A DNA stretch of 64,000 bases from Planctomycetota bacterium (GCA_022071975.1 JAJVIO010000010.1:37047-101046), one strand, 5' to 3'. Counted from the first letter of the stretch, positions 15,663-29,773 are shown. The notes: generated from the sequence alone by a model not told the origin. Numbers and translations are program-made.

Positions 15663-16400
15663 TTACCCCAGCGCGCGCTCCAGCAGCGCCACCGTGCGCG
15701 GGATGGCCTCTGCCGGGATGGTGTGCGGGCCGTTAAAGGGCAGGAAATCCACTTCGGCGCCGCCCTCGATCAGCACATCGCGCAGATCCTCGGCCCAGGC
15801 GTAGCTGAGCAGCGGGTCCTGCCGGCCGTGGGACTGGAACACGCGCAGGCCCTTGTGCAGCTTGCCGCGTTCGCGCCATTCCTCTTCGTTCAGCAGTGTG
15901 CCGGACCAGGCGATCACGCATGCCGGATTTTCCTCAAGCTGCAAGGCCGCATCCAGCGTGACCATGCTGCCCTGGCTGAAGCCGCCCAGTGCTATGCGCG
16001 AGGTGGGCAGGCCGGTTTCGGCTTTCACTTCCTCGATCAGCCGCAGCAGCATCGCGCGCGCCTCGAGCATGCCTTCCGGGCGGTCGTTGCGGGTGCGGTC
16101 GCGGAAGGAGTTGTCGGCCAGGGCCTGGTTCAGCGCCATGATGTCAATCATCCACCACGCGCGCGAGCCCCACATGCCCATGGGTGAGAGGTCCAGCGGC
16201 GCTTCCGGGAAGTAGAAGCGCGCGGCGCCGGCCAGCTTCTCCGAGGACTCCATCAGCTCCGGCGCCAGGGACACCAGGTCCGAGCCCGAGGCCCCAAAGC
16301 CATGGCAAAGCACCACGGCCAGCCCCGGCTGCACGTCTTCAGGCAGTGTATCCACCACGCGGGTGCTCAACCCGCCCAGATCTTTCAGTTCGGCTCTCAT
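15663..16400 (-). CDS. Alpha/beta-hydrolase, carboxylesterase/phospholipase family
   Basis: 245 residues with the fold and catalytic triad of the PF02230-type small carboxylesterases (YpfH-like). The nucleophile is S142 in GGFSQGSM, the acid D195 in GRQDPLL and the base H226 in GPHTIP. The oxyanion loop is [11 protein letters not shown]. No signal peptide is seen, so it is cytosolic. The substrate is unknown. It is convergent with the toxin gene (stop codons adjacent) and divergent from metH, sharing a 95-bp promoter interval. Confidence 0.85.
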   Translation of the reverse strand: MRAELKDLGGLSTRVVDTLPEDVQPGLAVVLCHGFGASGSDLVSLAPELMESSEKLAGAARFYFPEAPLDLSPMGMWGSRAWWMIDIMALNQALADNSFRDRTRNDRPEGMLEARAMLLRLIEEVKAETGLPTSRIALGGFSQGSMVTLDAALQLEENPACVIAWSGTLLNEEEWRERGKLHKGLRVFQSHGRQDPLLSYAWAEDLRDVLIEGGAEVDFLPFNGPHTIPAEAIPRTVALLERALG

Positions 16401-16495
16401 GGCGGTGTTTTAGCTATCCTGCGCAACTGCGACACCGGCAGTTCCAGACATCCCGTCGGCTGCTATGCTGCCGGGACGGGCAGGGTGGAACGTGC

Positions 16496-20152
<3,657 letters not shown>

Positions 20153-20221
20153 TCAACGCCGATCCAATTGGCGCTTCGGTTTGTAATGCCAGCGGGCGGT
20201 GTTGTGCCTATACTCGCAGGC

Positions 20222-22450
20222 ATGGATCGATTGCGCGTGGTGTTGCTGTTACTGCTTGTGGCCGGCGCCGGCCTGGCGGCGTGGCTGCTCTCCGCGCCAT
20301 ACGCCAACCAGTCCGTCGCACCCACAGCAGAAGAGTTGCCCGGACCAGACACCGACTCCAGCCAGCCCCTGACGGGTCAACCGCTGGCCGAAGCTCCTCG
20401 TTTGTCCGGCGAGCGGCCGGAAGACGACTCGGACACGCGGGCCCGGATCGACGAAGGTCAGAATGCGCCAGGGGCTTCCGGAGAGCAATCCCCGCAGCCG
20501 GCAATGGAACCAACCGAGCCCGTACTGAGGCCCATCTACGGCCCGGCTGTGCAGCGCGGCGGCGCCGTCGCGAGTTTCAATCTTGTGGACGCCAAGGACC
20601 AGCCGTTGATCGTAGACGACGTGAGCCTTGAGTTGTGGCGGCGTGTCGGCGTGCGCTGGATCAGCGAAGAAGTTCGGTGGGCAACCGAGTCGCGCACAAT
20701 CTGGTGCCGGGGCTCGGGCAACGCGGGACTGGAACCGGGTGAGTACGAGCTCGAGGTGCGCTCCAAGGTGTACGGAAGCTTCCGGCACACGTTCCGCGTG
20801 AACAAGGATGAACGGCTGGACAGTGTGCTGCGGTTTGAGACCTGGCGGCGCATCATCTGTTTCGATTTCCGGCAGATTGACGAACGGCCGATCAACTGGA
20901 TCCACAGCGCACCGACGGTCACCGCCGAAGTCCCTGCCATGGAAGCCTTGGAACGTGCCTCGGCGCCGGGTGACATTCTGCGTGAGCCACCGCCGCGACC
21001 GCAGTTCGGTGGCGGTGGCGGTCGCGGCGGAAAGGGTGGTTTCGCCTATCGGCGCGCCAGGGGAGGCGGCGGATACACGCAGTTCAAGAGAGCAACCGAC
21101 GGCGGGCGCTACTACGTGCCGGTAATCGCAGGCATAGAAAACACCGTCAGATTCGGTTTCAACGAGGCGTGGGGCACGGACAAGCTTGAGTTCGTCAACC
21201 TGTTCACCGGTCCGGAGTGGGACAGCTACACGGTGACCCTGGACCTGGTGCATGACTTCGACCAGCTCACCGCCGAGTGGAAGGAACTCGGCACCGATGA
21301 TCCCGGCGCCCGCAGCCTGCTGAACTGGATAGAGCAGCGGCTGAATCCCCCGGCGATCGACGATCCGGCCGCGGTGGCGAACTGCCGGCTGGTACTTGAG
21401 CTGGAGGCGTTGGATGGTCTGTCCCCTGTTTACGCCGTGGCCTCGCCTGGCGACGCATGGGAGCTCAACAGGCAGATGCCCCGGCGGCAAGGCGTCTACT
21501 ACGTGGATGCCGGCGCGGGGCAGACGGTCTGGTTCGGATTCAAGTACCTGGACAAGCTTGTCAGCGAACCTGAGTCGCACACCTTCACTGAGAACCCTGA
21601 GCTGCGCGTCCACCGCATTAAGCGCAACCCGGTCGCCCGCATGGTTGCCACCCCTGCCTGGGATCTCTCGCCGACGCTGAACGCGTGCATGATCGAAAAG
21701 GAGCTTGTCGTTTCCGTGCGCAACATGGACCGGCACGACTCCTGGAGGCTGGACTTGAGCGAACAAGAGTATCCGGTGTTCGAGGCGCTGCGCGCCCAGC
21801 TGCGCGACAAGAACCGTAACGAAGGCTTGAGCCTCGACTGGCGGTACAACGGGGACTCCGCCATCACCAGTTGCAGCGAGTCAGAGAATCGAAACACCGA
21901 CGAATTTGCGGACGCCCTCGAGCGCGGTGATCTTCGCCCGCCCAAGCCTGCCGGGCTGGTGCTTCGTGCCATCGGCCCCGAGCAGGAAGGGCTGCCGTGG
22001 GTGGAAGCCTCGGTAGTTGACTACGAACAGGATGAGCGCGCCCGGCGACTTCGCGAAGTCGAAACAGCACTCGCCGCGCAGGGAAAGCGCCCCAAGCTGG
22101 GCGCCAAGTTTGGCGATGCGTTCTACTCGGAACTCCAGGCGGAGAAAGCCGACGCCGAGTTCATGCGCGAGCACGTGGGCGAGGAGTTTCTGAAACTGAC
22201 CAGTGAGCCCGGCGATCTGGACTATTATGCGCGCCGCGGCGCATGGTACGACAGTCATCGCCGCCTCAAGTCTGATTCCAAGGGCTACTTGCTTGCCCGC
22301 AGTTTCCGCCTCACGGAAGGGCGCGTCTATGTGCTCTATCTCTGGAGCAACTCGCGCGACGACCTGAAGCCCGACGCCCGGGTAGTGTTCAGGGCCGAGG
22401 GGGAACTGACCGACCTGGGTGCTATTCTGCTTCCCACTTACACGGAATAG
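20222..22450 (+). CDS. Large exported or membrane-anchored protein of unknown function
   Basis: 742 residues from ATG 20222. A hydrophobic N-terminal segment (VVLLLLLVAGAGLAAWLL) acts as signal anchor and is followed by a Pro/Glu/Ser-rich disordered region. A beta-rich stretch (SFNLVDAKDQPLIVDDV, LEPGEYELEVRSKVYGSF) resembles carboxypeptidase-regulatory or prealbumin-like repeats. A glycine/arginine-rich tract occurs at about 263-285. The remainder is mixed, with many Trp, Tyr and Arg, and I do not recognise it. An in-frame ATG at 20168 was rejected because it would put the signal segment too far inside. The gene lies 69 bp after metH on the same strand but is unlikely to share its function. 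Confidence 0.75.
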   Translation: MDRLRVVLLLLLVAGAGLAAWLLSAPYANQSVAPTAEELPGPDTDSSQPLTGQPLAEAPRLSGERPEDDSDTRARIDEGQNAPGASGEQSPQPAMEPTEPVLRPIYGPAVQRGGAVASFNLVDAKDQPLIVDDVSLELWRRVGVRWISEEVRWATESRTIWCRGSGNAGLEPGEYELEVRSKVYGSFRHTFRVNKDERLDSVLRFETWRRIICFDFRQIDERPINWIHSAPTVTAEVPAMEALERASAPGDILREPPPRPQFGGGGGRGGKGGFAYRRARGGGGYTQFKRATDGGRYYVPVIAGIENTVRFGFNEAWGTDKLEFVNLFTGPEWDSYTVTLDLVHDFDQLTAEWKELGTDDPGARSLLNWIEQRLNPPAIDDPAAVANCRLVLELEALDGLSPVYAVASPGDAWELNRQMPRRQGVYYVDAGAGQTVWFGFKYLDKLVSEPESHTFTENPELRVHRIKRNPVARMVATPAWDLSPTLNACMIEKELVVSVRNMDRHDSWRLDLSEQEYPVFEALRAQLRDKNRNEGLSLDWRYNGDSAITSCSESENRNTDEFADALERGDLRPPKPAGLVLRAIGPEQEGLPWVEASVVDYEQDERARRLREVETALAAQGKRPKLGAKFGDAFYSELQAEKADAEFMREHVGEEFLKLTSEPGDLDYYARRGAWYDSHRRLKSDSKGYLLARSFRLTEGRVYVLYLWSNSRDDLKPDARVVFRAEGELTDLGAILLPTYTE

Positions 22451-22574
22451 CCCTCCGCCTTGTATGCGGTGGACGCGGGGCTTAACATTGTTCCATGCCG
22501 CGCCAGCTACGCGGCATCCCCACACGGACTGACGGGCGTTCCGCACAGCCGCCAAGGTTCAGGTACACCGCAGT

Positions 22575-24326
22575 ATGTCACCCGAGAAAGAACGCGCCTC
22601 ACGCAGGCTCTCTGCGTCCGTTGGCCCATCCCGCCCGATCCCGGTTGCCGTCGGCCTGCGCACCGCCCTGCGCGACGGCTACAACCTCAAACAACTTCGC
22701 GCAGACATCCTCGCCGGCCTTGTGGTCGGCGTGGTTGCTCTGCCGCTCTCAATGGCGCTGGCGATCGCCTCCGGCGTCCCGCCCCAGCATGGCCTGTACA
22801 CCGCGATCATCGCCGGCGGCCTGATCGCCGTCACCGGCGGGTCGCGCCTAAACGTCTCGGGCCCCACGGCCGCATTCGTGGTTCTGCTGGCGCCGATCTC
22901 GGCCAAGTACGGCGTGGGCGGCCTTGCCGTGGCGTCGCTGATGGCGGGCATGGTACTGGTGCTGCTGGGCTTTGCGCGCATGGGGCGGCTGATCCAGTTC
23001 GTGCCGCACCCGGTGACCACCGGCTTCACGGCCGGCATCGCCGTAGTGATCGCGACCCTGCAGGTGAAAGACTTCCTGGGCCTCAGTGTGACCAGCAGCG
23101 GCGAGCACTACTGGAACCGCGTGGCGGACCTGGCCTCGGCCATGCCCAGCCTGCAGTGGGCCGACGCCACGGTGGGTGCATTAACGCTGCTGGTGCTGAT
23201 CGTGTGGCCGAAAATCACCAAGAAGATCCCGGGGCCGCTGGTGGCGATCCTGCTGGGAACCTTCATTGCGCTGGCGCTGACTTCGTTCATGGGCGCCGAG
23301 GTCGCCACCATCGGCAGCCGTTTCAGCTACGTGCTGGGGGGCGAAACACGGCCGGGCATCCCGCAGCTTCCGCCGATCCCCATGCTGCCCTGGAACCTGC
23401 CGGGCCCGGACGGGCAACCCCTGGGCCTGAGCTGGGGGCTGATCACCGACCTGGGCAGCGGCGCGCTGGCGATTGCGGCCCTGGGCGCCATTGAGTCGCT
23501 GCTGTCGGCCGTGGTGGCCGACGGCATGGTGGGCACGCGCCACGACCCGGACGCCGAGCTGGTGGGCCAGGGGCTGGGCAACCTGGTGGCGCCGTTCTTC
23601 GGCGGCTTTGCGGCCACGGGCGCCATTGCGCGCACGGCGACCAGCATCCGCAGCGGCGGGCGCTCGCCGATCGTGCCGGTGGTGCACGCGCTGTTCGTGC
23701 TGGCGGCGGTGCTGGCGCTGGCGCCGCTGCTTGCGTACCTGCCGATGGCGAGCATGGCGGCGCTGCTGCTGATCGTGGCCTGGAACATGAGCGACCTGAA
23801 ACACTTCGCGCACACGCTGCGGGTGGCGCCGCGCAGCGACGTGGCGGTGCTGCTGGTGTGCTTCGGCCTGACGGTGGCATTTGACATGGTGATCGCCGTC
23901 AGCATCGGCATCGTGCTGGCGGCGCTGCTGTTCATGCGGCGCATGGCGGAAATCTCGGGCTCGCGCCTGGTGGGCAACGGCGAAAGCGCCTCGCGCGCGG
24001 ACCTGCCCCCGGGCGTGGTGATTTACGAGATCGCGGGGCCGCTGTTCTTCGGCGCCGCGGAAAAGGCCGTGGGCGGCATCGCCACCGTGGGCAGCACGCG
24101 AGCGCTGATCCTGGACATGCACGCGGTGCCGGCCATGGACGCCACGGGCCTGGTCGCGCTGCAGAGCCTGCTGGATAAACTGATCAAGGGCGGCACCCAG
24201 GTGCACATTGCCGGCCTGCAGGCGCAGCCGCGAGGTGTGCTGCAGAAGGCCCACATGGACGAGAGCGACAGCCTGCGTTTCCACGCGAGCGTGGACGCGG
24301 CCGTGGGCGCGCTGAAAGCGGCATAG
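22575..24326 (+). CDS. SulP/SLC26-family anion transporter with STAS domain
   Basis: 583 residues. A cytosolic N-terminus leads to the SulP signature region (LKQLRADILAGLVVGVVALP, GVPPQHGLYTAIIAG, VSGPTAAFVV) and about 12-14 hydrophobic segments to residue 470. The C-terminal STAS domain (VVIYEIAGPLFFGAAEKAV, ALILDMHAVPAMDATGL) is intact. The family moves sulfate, bicarbonate, or dicarboxylates (as E. coli DauA); the substrate cannot be inferred here. The stop codon is 10 bp from that of the convergent permease gene, with no terminator between. Confidence 0.9.
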   Translation: MSPEKERASRRLSASVGPSRPIPVAVGLRTALRDGYNLKQLRADILAGLVVGVVALPLSMALAIASGVPPQHGLYTAIIAGGLIAVTGGSRLNVSGPTAAFVVLLAPISAKYGVGGLAVASLMAGMVLVLLGFARMGRLIQFVPHPVTTGFTAGIAVVIATLQVKDFLGLSVTSSGEHYWNRVADLASAMPSLQWADATVGALTLLVLIVWPKITKKIPGPLVAILLGTFIALALTSFMGAEVATIGSRFSYVLGGETRPGIPQLPPIPMLPWNLPGPDGQPLGLSWGLITDLGSGALAIAALGAIESLLSAVVADGMVGTRHDPDAELVGQGLGNLVAPFFGGFAATGAIARTATSIRSGGRSPIVPVVHALFVLAAVLALAPLLAYLPMASMAALLLIVAWNMSDLKHFAHTLRVAPRSDVAVLLVCFGLTVAFDMVIAVSIGIVLAALLFMRRMAEISGSRLVGNGESASRADLPPGVVIYEIAGPLFFGAAEKAVGGIATVGSTRALILDMHAVPAMDATGLVALQSLLDKLIKGGTQVHIAGLQAQPRGVLQKAHMDESDSLRFHASVDAAVGALKAA

Positions 24327-24336
24327 ACAACGTGGG

Positions 24337-27300
24337 CTACTCGTAGTGCAGGGCCTCGACGGGGTCTTTGCGCGCTGCGGCCATGGAGGGGAGGATGCCG
24401 CAGAAGAAGCCGAACATGATGACCGGCACGGCGATGTTGGTCGCCAGTTCCAGCAGCTCCCAGCCCTTCACGCTGGGGATGTAGGTCAGGAAGTACACGT
24501 CGGGCGGGAACAGGCGGATGCCCGTGGTCTCGTCGATGAAGTCCTCGATCTGGTTCAGGTACTCTGAGAAGATCATGCCGGCCGCGCAGCCCAGCAGCGC
24601 CCCGAACAGGCCGATGAACAGCGCGTTGAACATGAACACGCTGCGGATGCCCCAGGGCGAGTGGCCGAGCGCCTTCAGGATGCCGATGTCGCGCACCTTT
24701 TCGTTCACCAGCTGGTACACGATGATCACGATCGCGCCGCCTGCCAGCACGATGATGAAGCTGACGATCAGGCCGATCAGCGTGCGCTCGATGTTCACGG
24801 CCTCGAGCAGCGTGCGGGTTTCGTCTTCCCAGACGCCCACGCTGAAATAGTTGGCCCGGTGCATCTTCAGCGACTGGCGCAGGTCCGCCTTCAGCTTGTC
24901 GCTCTCGAGCTGGCCTTCGTAGGGGCGATAGTCTTTCAAGCGTGCGCCCACCACGTAGCGCACTTCGCTGTCGGCCAGCAACGCCGTAAGCTCTTCGAAG
25001 TCGCAGTACATGCGGCCGCGGTTTTCTTCGTACAGTCCGCTGCGGAAGAAGCCGGTGACCTTGAACCAGACCTCCACGGTGCGGGGCACGAGGCGGTTGT
25101 CCTCGTAGTAGATGCGCGGGATGGTGACGGCGATGGAGTCACCGACGTTCACGCCGGCGCCCAGCGCGGACTCGGCCAGCGCGTCGCCCAGGATGATGCC
25201 GGGCTTGTCGTCCTCGGGGCGCAGGCCCGGGGTTGTGGCGCGGCGCTTGTAGTCGTCGAAGCTCTCGCCGGCCCGCATCGATGTGCGCAGCGGCAGCACT
25301 TCGCGATAGGCCCGCATGCGCTCCTGCACCGCCTGGGCCTGCGAGTCGAAGTTTTCGGAGGCATATGAAAGCGGCACCTTCAGCCGCAGCTCGAGGCGTT
25401 TGCGCAGGGGCAGCAGGTTCTCCGGGCTGCCGGCGTAGGCGCGCAGGTGCTGCAACAGGTCGAGGGCGGCGGTGTAGCCCTTTTCTTCGGCCTGCGCGAT
25501 TGCGGTGTCGTAAATCTGCTGGTACTGCCCGCCCAGTTTCAGCAGCGCGGCCTCGCGTTCGGCTTCGGTGGCTTCGCGGGCCTTGGCTTCTTTCTCGGCG
25601 GCCTCTGACACTTCCTTGAGTTTCGCCCAGGTGTCGTTGACCAGCGCGACTTCGCCGGGAAGCGAGCCGCGCGACTCGGACTCGGTCACAAACTCCTTGA
25701 GCAGCGACATGTTCTCGCCGTAGTGCATGCGCACGGCGTCCACCGAGTCGCTGATGCCCGTCAGGTAGTCGTTCCAGATGATCAGCGCGCCGGTGTAGTT
25801 GACCTGCTGCCAGCGCTCGGGTGCGCCCTCGTGTTGCAGCTCAGCGAGCAGCATGGCGCGCACGTCGGCCTCACAGGACTTCATGATCTCGCCCAGCAGC
25901 TGCAGGTCCTCGGTGCGGCTGGCTGCCTTGTAGGCCTCACGCACGCGCTCGTAGATGCGTCGGCCGGGGCTGAACTCGAGGTAGCGCACGTTGTCGAACT
26001 CGCGCCAGATCACGCGCCCGGTAGCGGTGGTGAAGCGGCGCATGGCGAGCGTGCGGGTCAGGTCGCTGGGGATGCGCCCGACGCCCTTGCCGTCCTCGGT
26101 GAACATGAACTCGCGCCGCGCCTCCGTGGCGGTGACGCTTTCTTCGGTTTCCCAGCCCAGGTTGGCGCCCAGGATGTTGAGCAGCGGCCCCAGCACGTAC
26201 TGCTGCCGGAAGTCGGTGCGCTCGGCGTTGGCGACGTATTCCCCGAGGCGGCTGATGTTCGGCTCGCGCGTGACGTCGACACCCACCAGCTCGGCGATCG
26301 GCAACTCGCGCGAGCCGGCCTTGGGCGTGATGAAGGTCTTGGTCGAGACGCGCCACGAAACCCCATCGACGTCCGGCGTGCCGGCGGCGTCACGATGATC
26401 CAGCAGCGCGCGCTCGGCTGCGTTGAACTGCTGCTGCAGCGACTCGCGGAACACCGGCGCGTACCAGGCCCGGCGGATTTCGTCCTCGGCCTTCTTCGCG
26501 TCGCCCACCCGGGCCAGGTAGAACTCGCGGGGGCTGACGATGCGGCCGTCATCGCGCAGGCACTCGCGGTCGAAGTCGCTGAGTTTGACGCCCGTCTTCA
26601 GGCGCTGCAGGAATTCGCGTTCGTCGTCGCTGAGGCCGGGCTGGGCGGGCTGCTCGGTTTCGCCGGGGCCGGTTTCGCCATCGGGCGGTGTGGGCGGCTG
26701 CTGGCGGGCGTAGTCGCGCGGATCGGGCAGGGCGTCCTTGTCCGCGGCGCGGTAGAGTTCCAGGGCGTTCTCGAGCGCGGCCTGCCAGGGCAGCAGCATT
26801 TCCTCGTTGGCCTCGATGCGCTTGACGTACTCGGCCCACTCCGTGCGGCGCAGCGTCTCGGAGGGCAGGCGCAGGTGGATGTCCTCAGAGCGGAAGCGCA
26901 CCAGCACGTGGGACAGGCTGCCGCGCATCTGCTCACGGAAGTCGGTCTGGAAGCCGCTCATCACGCTGTTCACCACGATCAGCACCAGCACGCCGAGGGT
27001 GATGCCGAACACCGCCAGCAGGCTCATGGTGCGCTTGCGCAAAAAGCGCAGGCTGACGAACGCGCTGGCGCCGCTGGTGAAGTAGTGCAGGATCGCACGG
27101 CACAGGAAGTAATCGACCACCAGGAAGAACTGGAACTTGATCGCGCTCCAGCCCGCAAGCAGGCCCGGACTACCGCCCACCCACAGGCCCGCCACCGCCA
27201 GCGGCAGCAGCAGGTTGAGGCTCAGCAGCGTGCCGATGCTCAGCGCCGTGCCCCAGATGTGCTTGTGGTCGCCGGTGCGAAGCTGCAGCAGGCTGACCAG

Positions 27301-27558
27301 CCCCGCCAGCGGCGCCACCAGCGGCAGCGCAGGCAGAGAAAGTACCAGCATCGCGTTCAGCGGCGGCCGGCCTTTCGTCGCCCGCCAGCCAACCACCTCG
27401 GCCGCCAGCACGACAAAGCCGAATCCCATCATCCCCAGCGTGGCGGCGGGGAGCCAGGCCGAGGCCAGGTCGCCACGTACGTGGTGCAGCTGCCACAGCA
27501 CCATCGCGGCTGCCAGCAGCACGAAGAACAGGAACGCCAGGCCGCGGAACAGGATCAT
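24337..27558 (-). CDS. Giant FtsX/MacB-type ABC permease-like membrane protein
   Basis: 1073 residues. The N-terminus has about five extra membrane helices. A core helix (LLAVFGITLGVLVLIVVNSVMSGFQ) follows, typical of LolC/E-type permeases. A periplasmic domain of roughly 650 residues comes next, much larger than the usual 200-250. The C-terminal FtsX domain has three helices (TLIGLIVSFIIVLAGGAIVI, KVRDIGILKALGHSPWGI, PSMAAARKDPVEALHYE). These features place it in the lipoprotein-export/FtsX superfamily. No ATP-binding subunit gene is adjacent, so its partner must be elsewhere. The periplasmic part contains a Pro/Gly/Glu linker and several predicted helices; its role is unknown. Confidence 0.85.
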   Translation of the reverse strand: MILFRGLAFLFFVLLAAAMVLWQLHHVRGDLASAWLPAATLGMMGFGFVVLAAEVVGWRATKGRPPLNAMLVLSLPALPLVAPLAGLVSLLQLRTGDHKHIWGTALSIGTLLSLNLLLPLAVAGLWVGGSPGLLAGWSAIKFQFFLVVDYFLCRAILHYFTSGASAFVSLRFLRKRTMSLLAVFGITLGVLVLIVVNSVMSGFQTDFREQMRGSLSHVLVRFRSEDIHLRLPSETLRRTEWAEYVKRIEANEEMLLPWQAALENALELYRAADKDALPDPRDYARQQPPTPPDGETGPGETEQPAQPGLSDDEREFLQRLKTGVKLSDFDRECLRDDGRIVSPREFYLARVGDAKKAEDEIRRAWYAPVFRESLQQQFNAAERALLDHRDAAGTPDVDGVSWRVSTKTFITPKAGSRELPIAELVGVDVTREPNISRLGEYVANAERTDFRQQYVLGPLLNILGANLGWETEESVTATEARREFMFTEDGKGVGRIPSDLTRTLAMRRFTTATGRVIWREFDNVRYLEFSPGRRIYERVREAYKAASRTEDLQLLGEIMKSCEADVRAMLLAELQHEGAPERWQQVNYTGALIIWNDYLTGISDSVDAVRMHYGENMSLLKEFVTESESRGSLPGEVALVNDTWAKLKEVSEAAEKEAKAREATEAEREAALLKLGGQYQQIYDTAIAQAEEKGYTAALDLLQHLRAYAGSPENLLPLRKRLELRLKVPLSYASENFDSQAQAVQERMRAYREVLPLRTSMRAGESFDDYKRRATTPGLRPEDDKPGIILGDALAESALGAGVNVGDSIAVTIPRIYYEDNRLVPRTVEVWFKVTGFFRSGLYEENRGRMYCDFEELTALLADSEVRYVVGARLKDYRPYEGQLESDKLKADLRQSLKMHRANYFSVGVWEDETRTLLEAVNIERTLIGLIVSFIIVLAGGAIVIIVYQLVNEKVRDIGILKALGHSPWGIRSVFMFNALFIGLFGALLGCAAGMIFSEYLNQIEDFIDETTGIRLFPPDVYFLTYIPSVKGWELLELATNIAVPVIMFGFFCGILPSMAAARKDPVEALHYE

Positions 27559-27761
27559 CAGGCTCGAACGGGGTCAGTCGGGGCTGTCACTATATCGGTT
27601 ATCTGATACGCGCAAACGCACTAAACCCGGCCAACAATGGCCGGGGATCAGCATCCCAGCCGGACGAGCCACCCTTCAACATGCCAACGAAGGGCACGAT
27701 ATTCGACCTGCTGCATGGTTGCCCTGCCGGCTTCGCCAATCCCCTAACTTTGCAGCCCCGA

Positions 27762-29483
27762 CTACTGGCTCTTCGGCGGCACCACTTCCTTTTTGGGATC
27801 GCCCAGCAGCACACGGGCGTGCTGCACCAGCTCGGCGAACCTTTCATGCAGCTGGTGGAAACCCTCGATCTTGCGCAACTCGGGCGTCTCCAGCTCTTCC
27901 AGCAGCGATTCCACAGCGATGCGCGCGCGCTGCACGGCCGCGTCCTGCTGGTTCACGTGCTCGCGCCGCATGTGGGGGAACAGGATCACCTCGCGGATGC
28001 TGTCGGTGCCGGTCAGCAGCATCACCAGGCGGTCGATGCCCACGCCCAGGCCGCCGGCCGGGGGCATGCCGGCCTCGAGGGCTTCGACGTAGTCGTAATC
28101 GACTTCCTTGGGGGCCTCGACGTCCTGGGACTTTTTGCCCAGCTCGACCTGCTCGACAAAACGGCGCAGCTGCTCGACGGGCTCGTTCAGCTCGCTGAAG
28201 GCGTTGGCGAACTCGACGCCGCCGATGAACAGCTCGAAGCGCTCGGCAATCTCCGGGTTATCCGGCTTGGCCTTGGTCAGCGGGCAGATCGCCGTGGGGT
28301 AGTCGATCATGAAGGTCGGCTGGATCAGCTTGGGCTCGACGTGATGCTCCAGGATCTCGTTGACCGTGTTCCAGTAGTCCTGCTTGGGGTCGATCTCCAG
28401 ACGCTTGGCCTCGGCCGCGACCCTAGCCTTGTCGGTCATCTCGAAGCCGACGGCTTCCATAAACAGCTCGCTGTACTTCGCGCGCCTGAAGGGCGGCGTC
28501 AGATCGATCTGGTGGCCGTTCCAGGAAAACTTGAGATCGTCGTTGCCGCGCAATGCCTTGGCGGCGGCCACGATCATGCCCTGGGTTAAATCCATCATGC
28601 GTTCGTAGTCGGCGTAGGCCTCGTACAGCTCGAGCATGGTGAACTCGGGGTTGTGGGTGTGGTCGATGCCCTCGTTGCGGAAGTTGCGGTTGATCTCAAA
28701 CACGCGCTCGAAGCCGCCCACCAGCAGGCGCTTGAGGTACAGCTCGGGGGCGATGCGCAGGTACAGGTTCATGCCCAGGGCGTTGTGGTGCGTAATGAAC
28801 GGCCTTGCCCGCGCGCCGCCGGGCACCGGGTGCATCATGGGGGTTTCTACTTCGAGGAAGCCTTCGCCCTCGAGGTAGTGGCGGATGGTGGTGACCACGG
28901 TGCTGCGCTGCTCGAAGCGTTCGCGCACTTCGGTGTGAACCATCAGGTCCAGGTAGCGCTTGCGGTGGCGCTGCTCGGGATCGGTCAGGGCGTCCACGGA
29001 CTTCTTGTTGCCCTGCTCGTCGGTGAACTCGCGGGGCAGGGGCGGGACGCTGAGAGCCTTGGTCAGGAAGCGCAGCTCGGAGGCGAACAGTGTGACTTCG
29101 CCCGTGCGGGTGCGCTGCACGTCGCCGCGCGCCCAGACGAAGTCGCCGAGGTCGAGGTTGTCGTAAATCGCCATGCCCTGGGCGCCGACGGACTTCTCGC
29201 TCAGGTACACCTGCAGCTTGCCGCTGCCGTCATAGATATCCAGAAAGATCGCCTTCTTGCCCATCTTGCGATTGGCCAGCACGCGCCCGGCGATAGCCGC
29301 GTCTTTCAGGCTGGCCGGGTTGGCCTCGTCGGCTGTCTTTTCGGCGGCCTCGAATTCCGTTCGGATCAGGGCGTTGGGTGTGCGGGCCGGGGTGCGAACT
29401 TCGTAGGGGTTCACGCCCAGTGCGCTCAGCGCGTCGCGCTTCTGTTCGCGCACGGCCCGGTATTCATTGACTTCCTGCGTCAT
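27762..29483 (-). CDS. lysS: Lysyl-tRNA synthetase, class II
   Basis: 573 residues. The N-terminal OB-fold anticodon domain ([20 protein letters not shown]) precedes class II motif 2 ([22 protein letters not shown]) and motif 3 ([13 protein letters not shown]...[10 protein letters not shown]). A GGAG site lies before ATG 29483. After motif 3 there is an extension of about 70 residues (from [11 protein letters not shown] to the Pro/Lys end) not found in the roughly 500-residue standard enzyme; it looks helical. The 203-bp gap to the upstream-oriented permease gene (27559-27761) holds only a short hairpin (CCCGGCCA/TGGCCGGG, 27626-27645) and no gene. Confidence 0.95.
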   Translation of the reverse strand: MTQEVNEYRAVREQKRDALSALGVNPYEVRTPARTPNALIRTEFEAAEKTADEANPASLKDAAIAGRVLANRKMGKKAIFLDIYDGSGKLQVYLSEKSVGAQGMAIYDNLDLGDFVWARGDVQRTRTGEVTLFASELRFLTKALSVPPLPREFTDEQGNKKSVDALTDPEQRHRKRYLDLMVHTEVRERFEQRSTVVTTIRHYLEGEGFLEVETPMMHPVPGGARARPFITHHNALGMNLYLRIAPELYLKRLLVGGFERVFEINRNFRNEGIDHTHNPEFTMLELYEAYADYERMMDLTQGMIVAAAKALRGNDDLKFSWNGHQIDLTPPFRRAKYSELFMEAVGFEMTDKARVAAEAKRLEIDPKQDYWNTVNEILEHHVEPKLIQPTFMIDYPTAICPLTKAKPDNPEIAERFELFIGGVEFANAFSELNEPVEQLRRFVEQVELGKKSQDVEAPKEVDYDYVEALEAGMPPAGGLGVGIDRLVMLLTGTDSIREVILFPHMRREHVNQQDAAVQRARIAVESLLEELETPELRKIEGFHQLHERFAELVQHARVLLGDPKKEVVPPKSQ

Positions 29484-29637
29484 GGCATCTCCGTAAGGGC
29501 GCGCATGCTAACAGCACGCGGCTCAGGGGCTAGTCATAGAGGTAAGGAATGGGAAAACCCGGCGGTGGGCCGGGAAGGGTGGATCAGCGCTTTCGCTTTC
29601 GTCCCATGGAGCAGGAACGGGACCGGGTTTCAACGGC

Positions 29638-29773
29638 TTCACGCGAAGACCGCGAAGGAGGCGCGAAGAACTGCCAAAGCAACCACAGGTGCACACCGAT
29701 GAACATGTTCACCGATGTGCATCTATGGTTGCGGTCGCCTTTGCCAGTGCCGATGTTCGCGTCTTCGCGTGAA
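29638..29773. repeat. 136-bp near-perfect palindrome (MITE-like)
   Basis: The ends TTCACGCGAAGAC (29638-29650) and GTCTTCGCGTGAA (29761-29773) are perfect complements. The exact centre is the palindrome GAACATGTTC (29701-29710). Long interior stretches also pair: CAACCACAGGTGCACACCGA against TCGGTGTGCATC-type bases on the right, with a few mismatches. It lies in the 444-bp lysS-rplU gap. Bases 29484-29637 show a short GC hairpin only, and 29774-29927 hold the rplU promoter. Confidence 0.9.

Noticed and set aside
16401..16495. Cobalamin riboswitch before metH
   Set aside because: Only 95 bp are available and no B12-box-like sequence or typical fold was recognised. Such a riboswitch needs about 200 bases.
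25723..27606. 627-codon frame antisense to the FtsX-type permease gene
   Set aside because: No family motifs, Gln/Arg/His-rich composition typical of a shadow frame, and the opposite strand encodes a clear permease.
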